A DNA stretch of 45,435 bases from Bacteroides sp. GTDB lineage: Bacteria; Bacteroidota; Bacteroidia; Bacteroidales; Muribaculaceae. Below are positions 30,195-40,032 of the stretch, piece after piece. Under the pieces are notes generated by a model. That model saw only the letters and a list, made by a program, of their open reading frames with translations, was not told the DNA's origin and made no database searches. The DNA lies in NCBI GenBank assembly GCA_014801955.1, contig JAAVDE010000042.1, positions 1 to 45,435 of the forward strand, written 5' to 3'. Numbering within the stretch: the first letter of the stretch is position 1; every line of letters starts with the position of its first letter. Made by a program: the position numbers and the translations under genes.

Positions 30195-32657
30195 TTAGCG
30201 GACGATTGTTTTTTTGCCGTTGCTGATAACGATGCCGCGGCTTCCGTTCTTGACCGGGCGGCCAAGCATGTCGTAGCGGGTGTCGGTGCTGTTGACCAGC
30301 TCAATCTCTACCAGGCCGTCAATGTTGTCGATTTCGGCAATGAGCGAAACCGGGCGGTCGGTAACTTCGGCCGGAACAACAAAGGCATTGTCGGCATTGC
30401 GGCTCAGGTCGGCCTCGCGCCAGTAAACGTGGGTGTAGCGCGTTGAGCGGCCATCGAGGTGATAGCCGTAGCGGGCGATTAGGCTCTTGATGGTCTTGCC
30501 TTCGGTCGTTGTGGGCGCAATGGTGATTTCGCGGCTGCGCGGAGCTTCATAGGGCAGGGCGTTGCCGTTGGCCGTGAGGGCGTCGGCAGACGTTACTGTC
30601 GAAGTGGTGCCATGAACGTGGAGCATCAGGTCAACAACGTAGCCGCCGTTAGCGTCGATGTCGTTGCTGCCAAGCCCATATTGCCCGCCGGAATCGGTGT
30701 TGCTCCAGTCAATCTTCAGGCGGCAGCGGTAAAGGCCTTCAGCAGTGCCGGCGGGAATGGCGAAAGGGTGATTGAGAGCGGGGGTTATGCTGCCCGGCGT
30801 GCCGCTGATGGCGGTGCCCAGCGAGTTCTTGCCGTTGAAGTGGGAGTAGCTGAGCATTTCGCCTGCGGGAGTGCCGTCGGCGTTCAGATCGTTGGAAAAG
30901 GAGCCGTCCTCGTTCAGGTCAACGTACCAATAGGTGTGCATTGCACGCCCCGTATAGTCAACCGAGGGGGTAACGGTTTCGCCTGCCTTGACAGGCACCT
31001 CAACCGAGAGCTTGTTTTGGTAAACGAGCTTCGATTCCGCAGCGGGAATGTTGATGGTAACGGTGCCTTCGGGGGTTTGCAGGGCCAGGGAGTTGAGCTT
31101 GCGGTCGTCGCGCGTGAGCTTCAAGTCCTCGGGGAAGTTCAGAAAGTAGCCTTCCGCACAGGGGCCGGCGGGGCCGTCCTCAACCATGTTGCCGTTGATG
31201 AGCAGGTCGCCGCGCATCATGTTGGCCGGAATCGTGTAGAGCTCGTTGTCGTCGAAGCTCGAGGCGGGAACGAAGATGGTAGTGTACTGCGGGTTGCCAT
31301 ACTTGTCGACCGCATCGCCGTCGAGATTAAAGCCGAAGTTGAGGTTAACGCCGCCGTTGTGGAACCCGTTTTCGGGAGCGGACTTAATGGTGAACGCCTT
31401 GTCGGCCGGAACCTGATAGGCATTCAGCTTGTCGCCGTTGCCGGCGAGCACCTCGCCATTGAGCTGGAAGTCATTAACCGTTACGTTATTGCCATAAACG
31501 CAGAGCATTGCGTCGATAATCGCGCCGCCGTTGTCGTTAATAACGTTCTTGCCGTCAACGCCGGGGTTGCCGGCGGGATCGATGCAGTCCCAGTCAACCT
31601 TGAAGCGGATGCGATACATTCCCGGCTTCGTGTCGGCGGGAATCGTGAAGCCCGGCATCTTGCCGACGTTGTTGCCCGGATTCTGGGCTGCGTTCTGGCC
31701 GGCGGAGTTCTTGCCTTCGTAGTAGTTATAGGCAACCAGCTCGTTGCTGGTGTTGAAGTTGCCGTCGTTGCCGAAGTCAACGTAGCAGTAGGAGTGCATC
31801 CAGGTGCCGTTGTAGTTAATGCCGGGAGTAACCGTCTGGCCCGGTTTTGCATAGAAGGTCTTCGACGTCAGGTCGGCATAGAGCTTCTTCGAGGCAGACT
31901 GGTCGTGGGCAAAGGTCGTGGTGTCGTTGTCGCAAATGAGATATATGCCCTTTGCGCCGCGGTCGGTGCGATTCATTTCGCTCGAAGCCTTGGCGCCGTT
32001 GATGGGGTAGTATTCGTTGTTGACGCGCGGAGTGGGCGAGTCGTTAACAACGATGTCGTCAACATAGAACAGGAAGTCGGTCGAGCGGTCGTGGGGCGAC
32101 TCGCAGTCGGGAACGACAACCAGCGAGCGGATGTCGATGCCGCCGGCGCCCTTGACTGCAAACACTGCGTCGAACCAGCGTCCCGGCTCAATGGCGTTCG
32201 AGCACATCGACGAGAATTGCAGCGTGTAGGGGTCCTGGCCTTTGCGCTCCTGGCGCGAACCGAGGCCCATCAGCATGACGCGACCGTTGGTTTCGGTCTT
32301 ATAGAGCATGACGTGGACATACTTAACCTGCGGAACCAGCTCAAAAGTTTCGGGCAGGTCAATCTTGACGCCGAAGCGGTTCGAGCCGAAGCGCGAGCGC
32401 TGGGCGCCTAAAACCATTTCCGAGTCATTGGGAATCTGGCCGGTGATTTCGCTGACGTTGCGGTCGGGGTTGGCGGTGACCGCATAGTTGCCGGCGAGTT
32501 CGCCAAGGCGGAAGGGAGAGTGCTCCCAGGCGTCCCAGACGCCGATACCTTTATATGAGGCGGGGCTTTCGAAGTCGACGTTGATTTCGGCCGTCGCACC
32601 GAGTGCAAGCGAAGCGAATGCCGCTGCGAAGATAGTCTTCTTTATTGTAGCTTTCAT
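30195..32657 (-). CDS. Secreted GEVED-domain protein with T9SS-like tail
   Basis: This 820-residue protein has a Sec signal (residues 1-23, ALGATA). A jelly-roll-like region with VNVDFESP-type start (INVDFESPASYKG) and FLFYVDDIVVND follows (about 24-205). Then come two GEVED-type beta domains, recognisable by YCYVDFGNDGNFNTSNELV (about 290-310) and YWYVDLNEDGSFSNDLNAD (about 560-580), each followed by RIRFKVDWD or CRLKIDWSN. The end, YDMLGRPVKNGSRGIVISNG plus KKTIVR, is a T9SS-like sorting tail. It shares an operon with the fucosidase (17-nt gap). It is probably a surface glycan-binding or adhesive protein (inference). Confidence 0.75.
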   Translation of the reverse strand: MKATIKKTIFAAAFASLALGATAEINVDFESPASYKGIGVWDAWEHSPFRLGELAGNYAVTANPDRNVSEITGQIPNDSEMVLGAQRSRFGSNRFGVKIDLPETFELVPQVKYVHVMLYKTETNGRVMLMGLGSRQERKGQDPYTLQFSSMCSNAIEPGRWFDAVFAVKGAGGIDIRSLVVVPDCESPHDRSTDFLFYVDDIVVNDSPTPRVNNEYYPINGAKASSEMNRTDRGAKGIYLICDNDTTTFAHDQSASKKLYADLTSKTFYAKPGQTVTPGINYNGTWMHSYCYVDFGNDGNFNTSNELVAYNYYEGKNSAGQNAAQNPGNNVGKMPGFTIPADTKPGMYRIRFKVDWDCIDPAGNPGVDGKNVINDNGGAIIDAMLCVYGNNVTVNDFQLNGEVLAGNGDKLNAYQVPADKAFTIKSAPENGFHNGGVNLNFGFNLDGDAVDKYGNPQYTTIFVPASSFDDNELYTIPANMMRGDLLINGNMVEDGPAGPCAEGYFLNFPEDLKLTRDDRKLNSLALQTPEGTVTINIPAAESKLVYQNKLSVEVPVKAGETVTPSVDYTGRAMHTYWYVDLNEDGSFSNDLNADGTPAGEMLSYSHFNGKNSLGTAISGTPGSITPALNHPFAIPAGTAEGLYRCRLKIDWSNTDSGGQYGLGSNDIDANGGYVVDLMLHVHGTTSTVTSADALTANGNALPYEAPRSREITIAPTTTEGKTIKSLIARYGYHLDGRSTRYTHVYWREADLSRNADNAFVVPAEVTDRPVSLIAEIDNIDGLVEIELVNSTDTRYDMLGRPVKNGSRGIVISNGKKTIVR

Positions 32658-32674
32658 TGTTGGTGCGTGGGGAA

Positions 32675-34153
32675 TTAATAGAATGAAACGGTGTGGAGGG
32701 TGGGGCAGGCCTTGGCATCGTTAATGGTGATGCGGATGCCTTTGAGGTTCTCGCCGGGGCCGTGGGTGGTGGTCGAGCCGTTCAGGGCAATGATGCGCTT
32801 GTAGCCGATGGTGGAGGTTGTCATTCCCTCGTAGGGTTTCCAGGTCGTGCCGTCGGTGGTGGTTTCGATGGTAAACGCCTTTACGCGCTGGCCCAGGCGA
32901 ATAAACTCCTGCAGGGCAATGTAGTGAACATTGGTGGTTTCCGGGAACATGAACGTCAGCGAGGCCTCGATAACGCCGTCTTCTGCCGCCCAGTAGGTTT
33001 CCTTGTCGCCGTCGATAACGTTCGAGGCGTCGTAGGTGCGCGTTGCGCCGTTTGCGCGGGTGTTGCTGGCCGTAACGGTTGCGGTCGGTGCAAGGTCTGT
33101 GCCCAGGCGTGCTTTCAACATTTCGCCGAACTCCTTGAGAACTTTAACGTTATCGTCGGGCAGCAGGCCATACTGGTTTGGCGGATAGTTGAGAATCAGC
33201 GTTGCGTTGCGCCCAACGGTCTCCATGTAGAACTGCCAGACGCGGTCGGCAGTGTGAGTGCCCTGGCCCTGATGCCAGAACCAGCCCGATTTGGTTGCCT
33301 TGGCGTCTGATTCGCCGGCTTTCCAATACCAGGCGTTGGGGTTGCCCGAGGTGCCGTCGCCATAGCACCAGTTGGTCTCACCGGCCCAGCCGGCTTCGTT
33401 GCCGATCCAGCGTGCTTCGTCGCCAACGCCCCAGAGAACGCAGTCGGGCGAAACCTTGTGGACCGTATCCTGCAGGTTCGGAATGTCGTAGTAGGTCGAG
33501 GCGTCGATGCTGCGGTTGCCGCCTTCGCCGCCATAGTAGCCCGAGCCGCCGTTGGCGCCGTCGAACCACATTTCAAACTGGTCGTCGCCATACTGGGCCA
33601 GCTCCGCGGCCTGGCGCAGGAACACTTCGCGGACGTAGGTGTCCTTGCCGTAGTGGGCCGAGTTGCGGTCCCAGGGCGAAATGTAGAAACCATATTTCAT
33701 GTCGAGGTCGCGTGCGGCTTCGGCAAATTTTTCGGGAATGTTGGTCGCTGCCCACTGGCCGCTGCCTTTCGTGCAGTTGTGGGTAGTGGTTTCGGTGGGC
33801 CAGAGGCAGAAGCCGTCGTGGTGCTTAACAACCGCAATGCCGCCTTTCATGCCGCCGGCCTTGCAAGCCTCGAGCCATTGGCGGGGATTCGGTTCTCCCT
33901 TGGGGGCGTAGATTGATTCTTTTTCATCGCCGTTGCCCCATTCGAGGCCCGTGAACGTGTTCATGCCATAGTGGAAAAAGCCGTAAAATTCGGTCTCCAT
34001 CCATTTTACCTGGCGAGGGTGTGGAATCGGGTGTACGGGTGCGGGTTCGTTGTCGGGATTGGCAGGAACCTGGTTAACAAGACCAAAGGAATCCTGAGCC
34101 GACGCCGTTACGGCCATAGCCGCGAGCAATCCGCAGAATAATGGTTTTAACAT
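32675..34153 (-). CDS. Alpha-L-fucosidase, GH29, with discoidin-type C-terminal domain
   Basis: This 492-residue secreted enzyme has a signal peptide (1-19). The GH29 barrel (about 45-350) shows FYGFFHYGMNTFTGLEWGNG, KHHDGFCLWPT (110-120) and the nucleophile D198 in FEMWFDGANGG. LNYPPNQYGLLPDDN lies near the barrel end. Residues about 365-490 form an F5/8 type C (CBM32-like) module with ASNVIDGDKETYWAAEDG. GH29 enzymes release terminal fucose from mucin and milk-type glycans. It sits between the GEVED protein and the GH20 gene, all facing the same way; no T9SS tail is seen. Confidence 0.93.
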   Translation of the reverse strand: MLKPLFCGLLAAMAVTASAQDSFGLVNQVPANPDNEPAPVHPIPHPRQVKWMETEFYGFFHYGMNTFTGLEWGNGDEKESIYAPKGEPNPRQWLEACKAGGMKGGIAVVKHHDGFCLWPTETTTHNCTKGSGQWAATNIPEKFAEAARDLDMKYGFYISPWDRNSAHYGKDTYVREVFLRQAAELAQYGDDQFEMWFDGANGGSGYYGGEGGNRSIDASTYYDIPNLQDTVHKVSPDCVLWGVGDEARWIGNEAGWAGETNWCYGDGTSGNPNAWYWKAGESDAKATKSGWFWHQGQGTHTADRVWQFYMETVGRNATLILNYPPNQYGLLPDDNVKVLKEFGEMLKARLGTDLAPTATVTASNTRANGATRTYDASNVIDGDKETYWAAEDGVIEASLTFMFPETTNVHYIALQEFIRLGQRVKAFTIETTTDGTTWKPYEGMTTSTIGYKRIIALNGSTTTHGPGENLKGIRITINDAKACPTLHTVSFY

Positions 34154-34221
34154 AAGGTTATAGGGTTATGTGATAATGATTTATTAAGGCGTTATTATTT
34201 ATGGTATCGGAAAATATGCTA

Positions 34222-34253
34222 CAAATATATGATTTTTCGGGCAAATTGCCAAA
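34222..34253 (-). promoter_or_regulatory. Promoter of the fucosidase-GEVED operon
   Basis: On the minus strand TTTG (34250-34253), 20 nt, then TATATTTG (34222-34229), 68 nt before the fucosidase ATG. Confidence 0.7.
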
Positions 34254-34266
34254 TCCGGCGGTAAAA

Positions 34267-37056
34267 TTACTTCAAAATCTTGCGCCCGCTGCTGATGAAA
34301 ATGCCGTGGCGGTTGGCGGTAGTCGTTTTGCGGCCTTTCAGGTCATAGACGGCTGAAGGGGTGGCGTCGGTGGCAGCGATTTCATGAATCGCATCGTCAT
34401 CTTTTTTCAGGTCGGTCGCAATGAACTTATATTTGCAGCCGGTGTCCGACAGGTTTGTGCCCGAGCCCCAGTTATAGACCTTGAACCCCAGGCTCGAGTT
34501 GGTTTGGTTGAACTGGGTAGTGCCGCTGACGATGATAACGTAGCCTGTTTCGTCGGCCGGCTTCACTTCCCAGCCCCTTGCCGGTTCGGAGTCGGTCAGG
34601 GTCAGCTGTGTGTTGTTGGCTGCCGTCGGGGCTATGAAGCGATCGTTTGAGTAGTTAACGATATTGAAAGAGCCGTCGGCGCGGGTTTTGAAGGTCCAGG
34701 CCGATGCTTCGCCCGGGGCTGCCTCGCCCTGAACGTAGCTGCCGTTGGCCGACGCATAGCGCGAGTTGCGCAGCGGAGTACACAGCTGATAGTAGACGCT
34801 TTGGGCCGGCTGCACTATTCCCGTCGAGCCATAACCGCTGCGAAAGGAGTCTAACAGCGACTGCAGCTTTGCGCGCAGGGCGGCACGTTCCTCGCTGGTC
34901 ATTTCCTGCGAAAGCGATTCTTCCAGCTCATCGGCCAGCGCGAGCAGTTCCCTGTCGAGGCTCGACGAAGCATAGTATCCGACCTCGCCCTTGATTACCT
35001 CGCCAACCGCCGCGCGGGCTTCGGCAATAAGCATCGCCAGCAATTCCGATTCCTCGTCCATGCACTTCATCGGCGAGTAAATCAGGCCGTCGAGAGCGTT
35101 TCGGCCACTTGGGTCGGTCAAAACGAAGGTCCACAGCCATTTGTTCAAACGAACGCCAGGCGCAGAAACGTAGGGCAGCTTGACCAGCACCTTGTTCCAT
35201 CCCTGGCGCAGCGTTACCTGCAGCGGTTCGCGGGCGGTGAAGTTCTCGTTGCCCAGGTCTACTTCATTGTCGATACTTTTGCCGGCGTTGGTCCAGTCCG
35301 GGGCAATCAGCTCGGTGTCGTTGAGCCAGATGCGCGAGCCTTTGCGGTCCCAGTGGCCATTGTCGGGCGCAAGGTCTTTTTCCGAGCGGCCATAGTTCTG
35401 AAACTCGATGAGTGCGCCGGCCTGCTGCTCAACCGGCGAGTAAACATAGGTGTAGGCATAGGCCGTTTGGTTCAGCGCCGCGTCGGGGTAAAGGCCCGGA
35501 ACCGTGGCGCCCCAGGTGTGGCGCAGATAAATGCCTGCGCCCGTTACCGGCGTGACGCTCCATGTCGGATTCTCAATGCCATCTTCCGGCGCGAACCGGG
35601 CGCTGCTGTTGCCGCCGTTGGGGAACCCTTCGGTAACGTGCCAGCGAACGTTGGTCTGCTTAACGTAGGGAATCGGCTCGTCCTTGAGGCTCAGCTCTTT
35701 GTGGAGCAGAAAACGGCGCTCCCAGTCGGCAAATTCCTCATATTCCTCGCCTGAATTGGGCAGCGCGGTACCCCCGGTTTCAATATACTGCTTGCCGCCG
35801 CCGACCCATGCACGCTCTGCCGAAGCCAAAACGTTGGCATAGAAATTGTTCTGACGGACTATGTCGGTCTCTGTCGGAGTCTTGCGGTCGTTCCAGGGGG
35901 CTGAAATCGTGCCGGCAACCTCGTCGGTGCCAATGGGAGTGTAGTAAATCGAACTTTTGAAAATGCCGACCAGGTCGGCAAACACGTCGAAATGATTCGT
36001 ATAGTTATATCGGCAGTCGATATTCGGAATCCCGGAGATTTTCGACCCCGCGGTGGCCCACATCTGCGTCATGTCGAACTTATGGTCGGCGATATTAACC
36101 CCGTTGATGCGGTTCCAACACATAACCTTTTTGCCCAGCGAGTGCAGGTGGTCAATCATCGTGTCCAGGAAAGTATTGTCGGTTATCGTTTTTTCGTCCG
36201 CGCCCATATGTATATAAGGCGAGTCGGCGAAAACGTCGGCAACTTCGGTCAACACCTGCTTCAGAACCTCCTTGCCCTGCGGCGTCTGCATCTCAAAGCC
36301 CATTGCGCGCTCAAAGGCCGCCGAATGTCCCGGCATGTCGATTTCCGGAATGACCGTAACGCCATGTTTCTTCGCTTCGGCCAGCACCTCGCGAATCTGT
36401 TCCTGCGTGTAGAACTGTCCGGCGAAGCGGGTCATGCTCTCGGTCGACGTCAGCTGCGGATAGGCCTTGACTTCGAAGCGCCAGGCCTGGTTTTCGGTCA
36501 GGTGCCAGTGAAAAGTATTGACCTTAAACCCGCTCAGCAGGCGGATGTGCTTTTTCAGCTCCTCGACCGAAATAAACGACCGGCCAACGTCGTGCATATA
36601 GCCGCGCAACTTAAACGCCGGCCAGTCGGAAATGTTGGCTGCGGCCAGCTCGCCCGAACCTATTGCGAGTTGCTCGAGAGTCTGCGCCGCGCGAATAACG
36701 CCCGTGGGGCTCAGCGCCTTAATGTCGATGTTGTTTTCGCTGATGGAAATGCTGTATGCTTCGTCGGGAAATGCCGGCAAATTATGGTTAAACGCTCCGG
36801 GAATCTCACTGACCAAGCCGACCGTAACGCTTGCCGCCGCGTTGGCGTCGGTCAGCGTCGCGCCGGCCGAGGTCAGCACCTGGCGCAGCAGTTCGCAGCC
36901 GCTCGTGTCGGCCAGCTCCACCGGGCGGTTCAGCCCGAATCCGGGGCAATCCTTTTCCTGATATACTTTTACGCGCGGCAACAGATGTTCAACCGACGCC
37001 AATGCCGGCAACGTGCAGCTCAGAGCCAGAGCCGAGGCAAACAGAAACTTTTTCAT
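34267..37056 (-). CDS. Beta-N-acetylhexosaminidase, GH20, with T9SS-like tail
   Basis: This is a 929-residue secreted glycosidase with a signal peptide (1-20). An N-terminal GH20b domain (about 25-145) precedes the GH20 barrel (about 148-470) with RGYMHDVGRSF (151-161), TFHWHLTENQAWRFE (181-195) and the catalytic pair D287-E288 in HMGADEKT. The usual HxGGDE is HMGADE here, a small deviation that keeps both acids. A discoidin or carbohydrate-binding region and a long helical segment follow, then YDLKGRKTTTANRHGIFISS, a T9SS-like sorting tail. It removes terminal GlcNAc or GalNAc from glycans, complementing the fucosidase. Confidence 0.92.
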   Translation of the reverse strand: MKKFLFASALALSCTLPALASVEHLLPRVKVYQEKDCPGFGLNRPVELADTSGCELLRQVLTSAGATLTDANAAASVTVGLVSEIPGAFNHNLPAFPDEAYSISISENNIDIKALSPTGVIRAAQTLEQLAIGSGELAAANISDWPAFKLRGYMHDVGRSFISVEELKKHIRLLSGFKVNTFHWHLTENQAWRFEVKAYPQLTSTESMTRFAGQFYTQEQIREVLAEAKKHGVTVIPEIDMPGHSAAFERAMGFEMQTPQGKEVLKQVLTEVADVFADSPYIHMGADEKTITDNTFLDTMIDHLHSLGKKVMCWNRINGVNIADHKFDMTQMWATAGSKISGIPNIDCRYNYTNHFDVFADLVGIFKSSIYYTPIGTDEVAGTISAPWNDRKTPTETDIVRQNNFYANVLASAERAWVGGGKQYIETGGTALPNSGEEYEEFADWERRFLLHKELSLKDEPIPYVKQTNVRWHVTEGFPNGGNSSARFAPEDGIENPTWSVTPVTGAGIYLRHTWGATVPGLYPDAALNQTAYAYTYVYSPVEQQAGALIEFQNYGRSEKDLAPDNGHWDRKGSRIWLNDTELIAPDWTNAGKSIDNEVDLGNENFTAREPLQVTLRQGWNKVLVKLPYVSAPGVRLNKWLWTFVLTDPSGRNALDGLIYSPMKCMDEESELLAMLIAEARAAVGEVIKGEVGYYASSSLDRELLALADELEESLSQEMTSEERAALRAKLQSLLDSFRSGYGSTGIVQPAQSVYYQLCTPLRNSRYASANGSYVQGEAAPGEASAWTFKTRADGSFNIVNYSNDRFIAPTAANNTQLTLTDSEPARGWEVKPADETGYVIIVSGTTQFNQTNSSLGFKVYNWGSGTNLSDTGCKYKFIATDLKKDDDAIHEIAATDATPSAVYDLKGRKTTTANRHGIFISSGRKILK

Positions 37057-37082
37057 GATATTTGGATTATGCTGGTTTAGGT

Positions 37083-38084
37083 TTATTGATTTCGTAGTTT
37101 TTGCAGGTTAACCATCCATTGGCCCTTGCGCTTGGTAAACAGCTCGTTGCGGCGCCTGACGTTGCGGTCGCTCAGCGGCGAGCGGGCGCCGGGCAGAGTT
37201 GGCCGCAGCTCGGGGTCAATGTCGTTGAGCCTGACGGCGCGGGCCGTCGATAGGGGAGGGTAGCCTAAAATCACCCACATTACCGGTTCCGGCCCGACTT
37301 CGATGGCTATCGAGGCCGAAGTCGACCGCCGGGGAATATAGTCGCCACGGTCAACCACCTCGCTAACTGCGGTTTGCTGCAGAATGTCGATTCCTCGCCG
37401 CGCGTCGAAGAACGAGCGCGAAAGAGTGTCGGTCAGCAGCTGCGGGCCGAAGCTGCGGTTTGCGGCGTGAGGTGCCATCAGCGCCGTTGCCGCCTCGTAG
37501 CGCGCCAGTCCGAGCCCGTCGCCGCAGCAGCCCGCAACCGAAAAGTTGGTGCGCACCAGCAGCGAATCCGCCCGCAGGTCAAAGCGGACGTAGCCGGTGT
37601 CGGACGTCTCGAAATACGCGCCCGCCCCGTTGGAGTCAACCACTCCGAAATTGGCCTGCACCCCCATTGGCCGCGGCAGCGAGTCGAGCATCCGCCCGAA
37701 GTCGCCGACCGAGCGGCAGCGGCGCAGCGCCTCGCTCATGACCAATCCCTCGCGGTCGCGCAGGCGGGCGGTGTCGGGCGCCAGGTTATACGACGCTGTG
37801 TTCATAACCGCGAACCCATGTTCGTTGAACCCACACCACGCCTCCCTTAGCAGCGAATCGCCGCCGTTGAAAAGCGCAACGTAGGCCGCAGTTGAATCCG
37901 TGGCCTCCACCTGCTCGATGAAGTTCTGCTCGAAACCCGAGTCGCGGTGCTTCCATAGCAGCGCCCGCCCCGAGCGAGTCAGCTCTCCGCCGATGAGGGC
38001 CGACGTGCATGCCCCGACCGGCACAGCCGCCGCTATCAGCGCCGGCAGCGCCAACAGTGCCGCCCTACGAAATTTCGCTGTCAT
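37083..38084 (-). CDS. Secreted Ntn-hydrolase (C45/C69-like amidohydrolase)
   Basis: This 333-residue protein begins with a signal peptide, and cleavage before C26 in [10 protein letters not shown] would expose the N-terminal nucleophile. The run [34 protein letters not shown] and [17 protein letters not shown] is typical of the C45/C69-type Ntn-hydrolases of Bacteroidetes, which cleave linear amides or dipeptides. The exact substrate is unknown. I start at the ATG at 38082-38084. The frame could run to 38153, but that part lies inside the topoisomerase gene and lacks signal character. It overlaps the end of that gene by 20 nt and sits 26 nt before GH20. Confidence 0.75.
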   Translation of the reverse strand: MTAKFRRAALLALPALIAAAVPVGACTSALIGGELTRSGRALLWKHRDSGFEQNFIEQVEATDSTAAYVALFNGGDSLLREAWCGFNEHGFAVMNTASYNLAPDTARLRDREGLVMSEALRRCRSVGDFGRMLDSLPRPMGVQANFGVVDSNGAGAYFETSDTGYVRFDLRADSLLVRTNFSVAGCCGDGLGLARYEAATALMAPHAANRSFGPQLLTDTLSRSFFDARRGIDILQQTAVSEVVDRGDYIPRRSTSASIAIEVGPEPVMWVILGYPPLSTARAVRLNDIDPELRPTLPGARSPLSDRNVRRRNELFTKRKGQWMVNLQKLRNQ

Positions 38085-39996
38085 CCTCAATAACGAGGTT
38101 ATTGATAATGAACTGCTGGCGGTCGGGCGTGTTTTTGCCCATATAGAATGCAAGCAGCGAGCTAACGCCGTCTTCCTTGCTGACGTTAACCTGGTCGAGC
38201 CTCATGTCGGGGCCGATAAAGTCGCGGAACTCTTCGGGCGAAATCTCGCCCAAGCCTTTGAATCGCGTAATTTCAGCGTCGCTCTTCAGGCGGTCAATGG
38301 CGTCGATGCGCTCCTGGTCGGTGTAGCAGTAATACGTTTCGCAATCATTCTTCGCCCCCTTCTTGGCTCCGCGCTTGGCTCCCTTTTTGGAGCGTACGCG
38401 AAAGAGCGGCGTCTGAAGAATGTAGACGTGGCCTTTCTTGACCAGGTCCGGAAAGAATTGCAGAAAAAACGTTAGCAGCAGCAGGCGTATGTGCATGCCG
38501 TCAACGTCGGCATCAGTTGCGATGATGACCTTGTTGTAGCGCAGGCCGTCGATGCCGTCCTCGATGTTGAGAGCGGCCTGCAGCAGGTTGAACTCCTCGT
38601 TTTCATAAACGACCTTCTGCGTCATGCCGTAGGAGTTCAGCGGCTTGCCTCGCAGCGAGAATACCGCCTGGGTCTTAACGTCGCGAATCTTCGTGATGGA
38701 GCCCGATGCCGAGTCGCCCTCGGTAATGAAAATGCAGCTCGAGGCCTTCAGCTCTTCGTCGCCCTTGGGGTCATTGAAGTGAATCTGGCTGTCGCGCAGC
38801 TTGGGATTGTGGAGGCTCACCTTCTTTGCGCGCTCTCGGGCCACTTTCGTAACCGACGCCATTGCCTTGCGGTCGCGCTCGCTGGCCTGAATCTTCGCCA
38901 GCATGATTTCGGCCGTGTCTTTTTCTTTGTGAAGATAGTTGTCGAGCTCTTTTTTCAGGAAGTCGCCAACGAATTTGGCAACCGTCGGCCCTTCGGGGCC
39001 AACGTCGCGCGAGCCGAGCTTGGTTTTGGTCTGCGATTCAAAAACCGGCTCCTCGACCTTGATGCTCACTGCGGCGACCATGCCGTTGCGGATGTCGGCG
39101 GGCAGGAAGTCCTTGCCGTAAAACTCCTTGATGGTGCGCCCGACGCTGTCCTTAAAGGCCGCCAGGTGCGTGCCGCCCTGCGTCGTGTGCTGGCCGTTGA
39201 CAAACGAGTAATACTCTTCGCCATACTGTTCGGCATGGGCAATAACGACCTCAATGTCTTCGCCTTTGAGGTGAATCATCGGATATAGCGCATCGGAGTC
39301 CATCTTCTCTTTCAGCAGGTCTGCCAGGCCGTTGCGCGACGAATAGCGTCGTCCGTTATAGATTATCGCCAGGCCGGTGTTGAGAAACGTGTAGTTCTTC
39401 AGCAGGGGCATAACGTGGTGGTCCTCGAAGTGGTAGCCGCGGAATATCTCGGCGTCGGGAATAAATTCCACCCGGGTGCCGTTTTGCTCGTCGGGGGTGG
39501 CGACTATGCCGGTGTCTGACAGAATGGCGCCTTTGCTGAACGCGATGGTGCGCGACTGGCCCTGCCTGGTGGCCGTTATGATAAAGCTGGTGCTCAGGGC
39601 GTTAACCGCCTTGATGCCAACGCCGTTCAAGCCAACGCTCTTTTTGAACGCTTTGGAGTCATATTTGGCGCCGGTGTTCATTTTGCTGGCAACGTCTTCG
39701 AGCTTCTCCAGCGGAATGCCGCGGCCGAAGTCGCGCACGCTGACGGTGCCGGTTTCGGTGATGTCGACCGTTATCTGCTTGCCGAAGCCCATCATAAATT
39801 CGTCGATGGCATTGTCGAGCACTTCTTTCAGCAAAACGTAGATGCCGTCGTCCGACGCCGAACCGTCGCCGAGCTTGCCGATATACATGCCCGGGCGGCG
39901 CCTGATGTGTTCTTTCCAGTCAAGGGTTCTGATGTCGTCGCCTGTATAATTGTCGGGAGCCTGCAATTCCAGGCTTTGGTTATCTTGTTCTTCCAT
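38065..39996 (-). CDS. parE: DNA topoisomerase IV subunit B (GyrB/ParE family)
   Basis: This 643-residue ATPase subunit of a type IIA topoisomerase carries GHKL motifs (EVLDNAIDE and [12 protein letters not shown]), the transducer domain ([14 protein letters not shown]), and the TOPRIM acids in [11 protein letters not shown] and [13 protein letters not shown]. The compact size without the GyrB insert and the segment [16 protein letters not shown] fit the Bacteroidetes topo IV B form. A Lys/Gly/Ala tandem ([13 protein letters not shown]) interrupts the TOPRIM region. I start at MEEQDNQ (39994-39996). The A subunit is not adjacent in the window. A promoter box 5 nt upstream predicts a leaderless mRNA. 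Confidence 0.9.
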   Translation of the reverse strand: MEEQDNQSLELQAPDNYTGDDIRTLDWKEHIRRRPGMYIGKLGDGSASDDGIYVLLKEVLDNAIDEFMMGFGKQITVDITETGTVSVRDFGRGIPLEKLEDVASKMNTGAKYDSKAFKKSVGLNGVGIKAVNALSTSFIITATRQGQSRTIAFSKGAILSDTGIVATPDEQNGTRVEFIPDAEIFRGYHFEDHHVMPLLKNYTFLNTGLAIIYNGRRYSSRNGLADLLKEKMDSDALYPMIHLKGEDIEVVIAHAEQYGEEYYSFVNGQHTTQGGTHLAAFKDSVGRTIKEFYGKDFLPADIRNGMVAAVSIKVEEPVFESQTKTKLGSRDVGPEGPTVAKFVGDFLKKELDNYLHKEKDTAEIMLAKIQASERDRKAMASVTKVARERAKKVSLHNPKLRDSQIHFNDPKGDEELKASSCIFITEGDSASGSITKIRDVKTQAVFSLRGKPLNSYGMTQKVVYENEEFNLLQAALNIEDGIDGLRYNKVIIATDADVDGMHIRLLLLTFFLQFFPDLVKKGHVYILQTPLFRVRSKKGAKRGAKKGAKNDCETYYCYTDQERIDAIDRLKSDAEITRFKGLGEISPEEFRDFIGPDMRLDQVNVSKEDGVSSLLAFYMGKNTPDRQQFIINNLVIEDDSEIS

Positions 39997-40001
39997 AGCG
40001 G

Positions 40002-40032
40002 CAAATTTAGTGATTTTTGGCGAGAATTTCAA
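40002..40032 (-). promoter_or_regulatory. Promoter of the parE-like gene, overlapping the GT4 stop codon
   Basis: On the minus strand TTG (40030-40032), 20 nt, then TAAATTTG (40002-40009). Its first three bases, TAA, are the stop codon of the upstream glycosyltransferase. Only 5 nt separate it from the parE ATG. Confidence 0.7.

Noticed and set aside
29915-30226. 103-codon plus-strand frame after the hxs operon
   Set aside because: It crosses the REP repeat and runs into the antisense of the GEVED gene end; probably chance, with only decayed fragments to its left.
30612-32411. 599-codon plus-strand open frame opposite the GEVED gene
   Set aside because: It is the antisense shadow of a GC-rich gene: Val/Ala/Gly-rich, no domain, no promoter. 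The minus-strand protein has a signal peptide, domains and a sorting tail.
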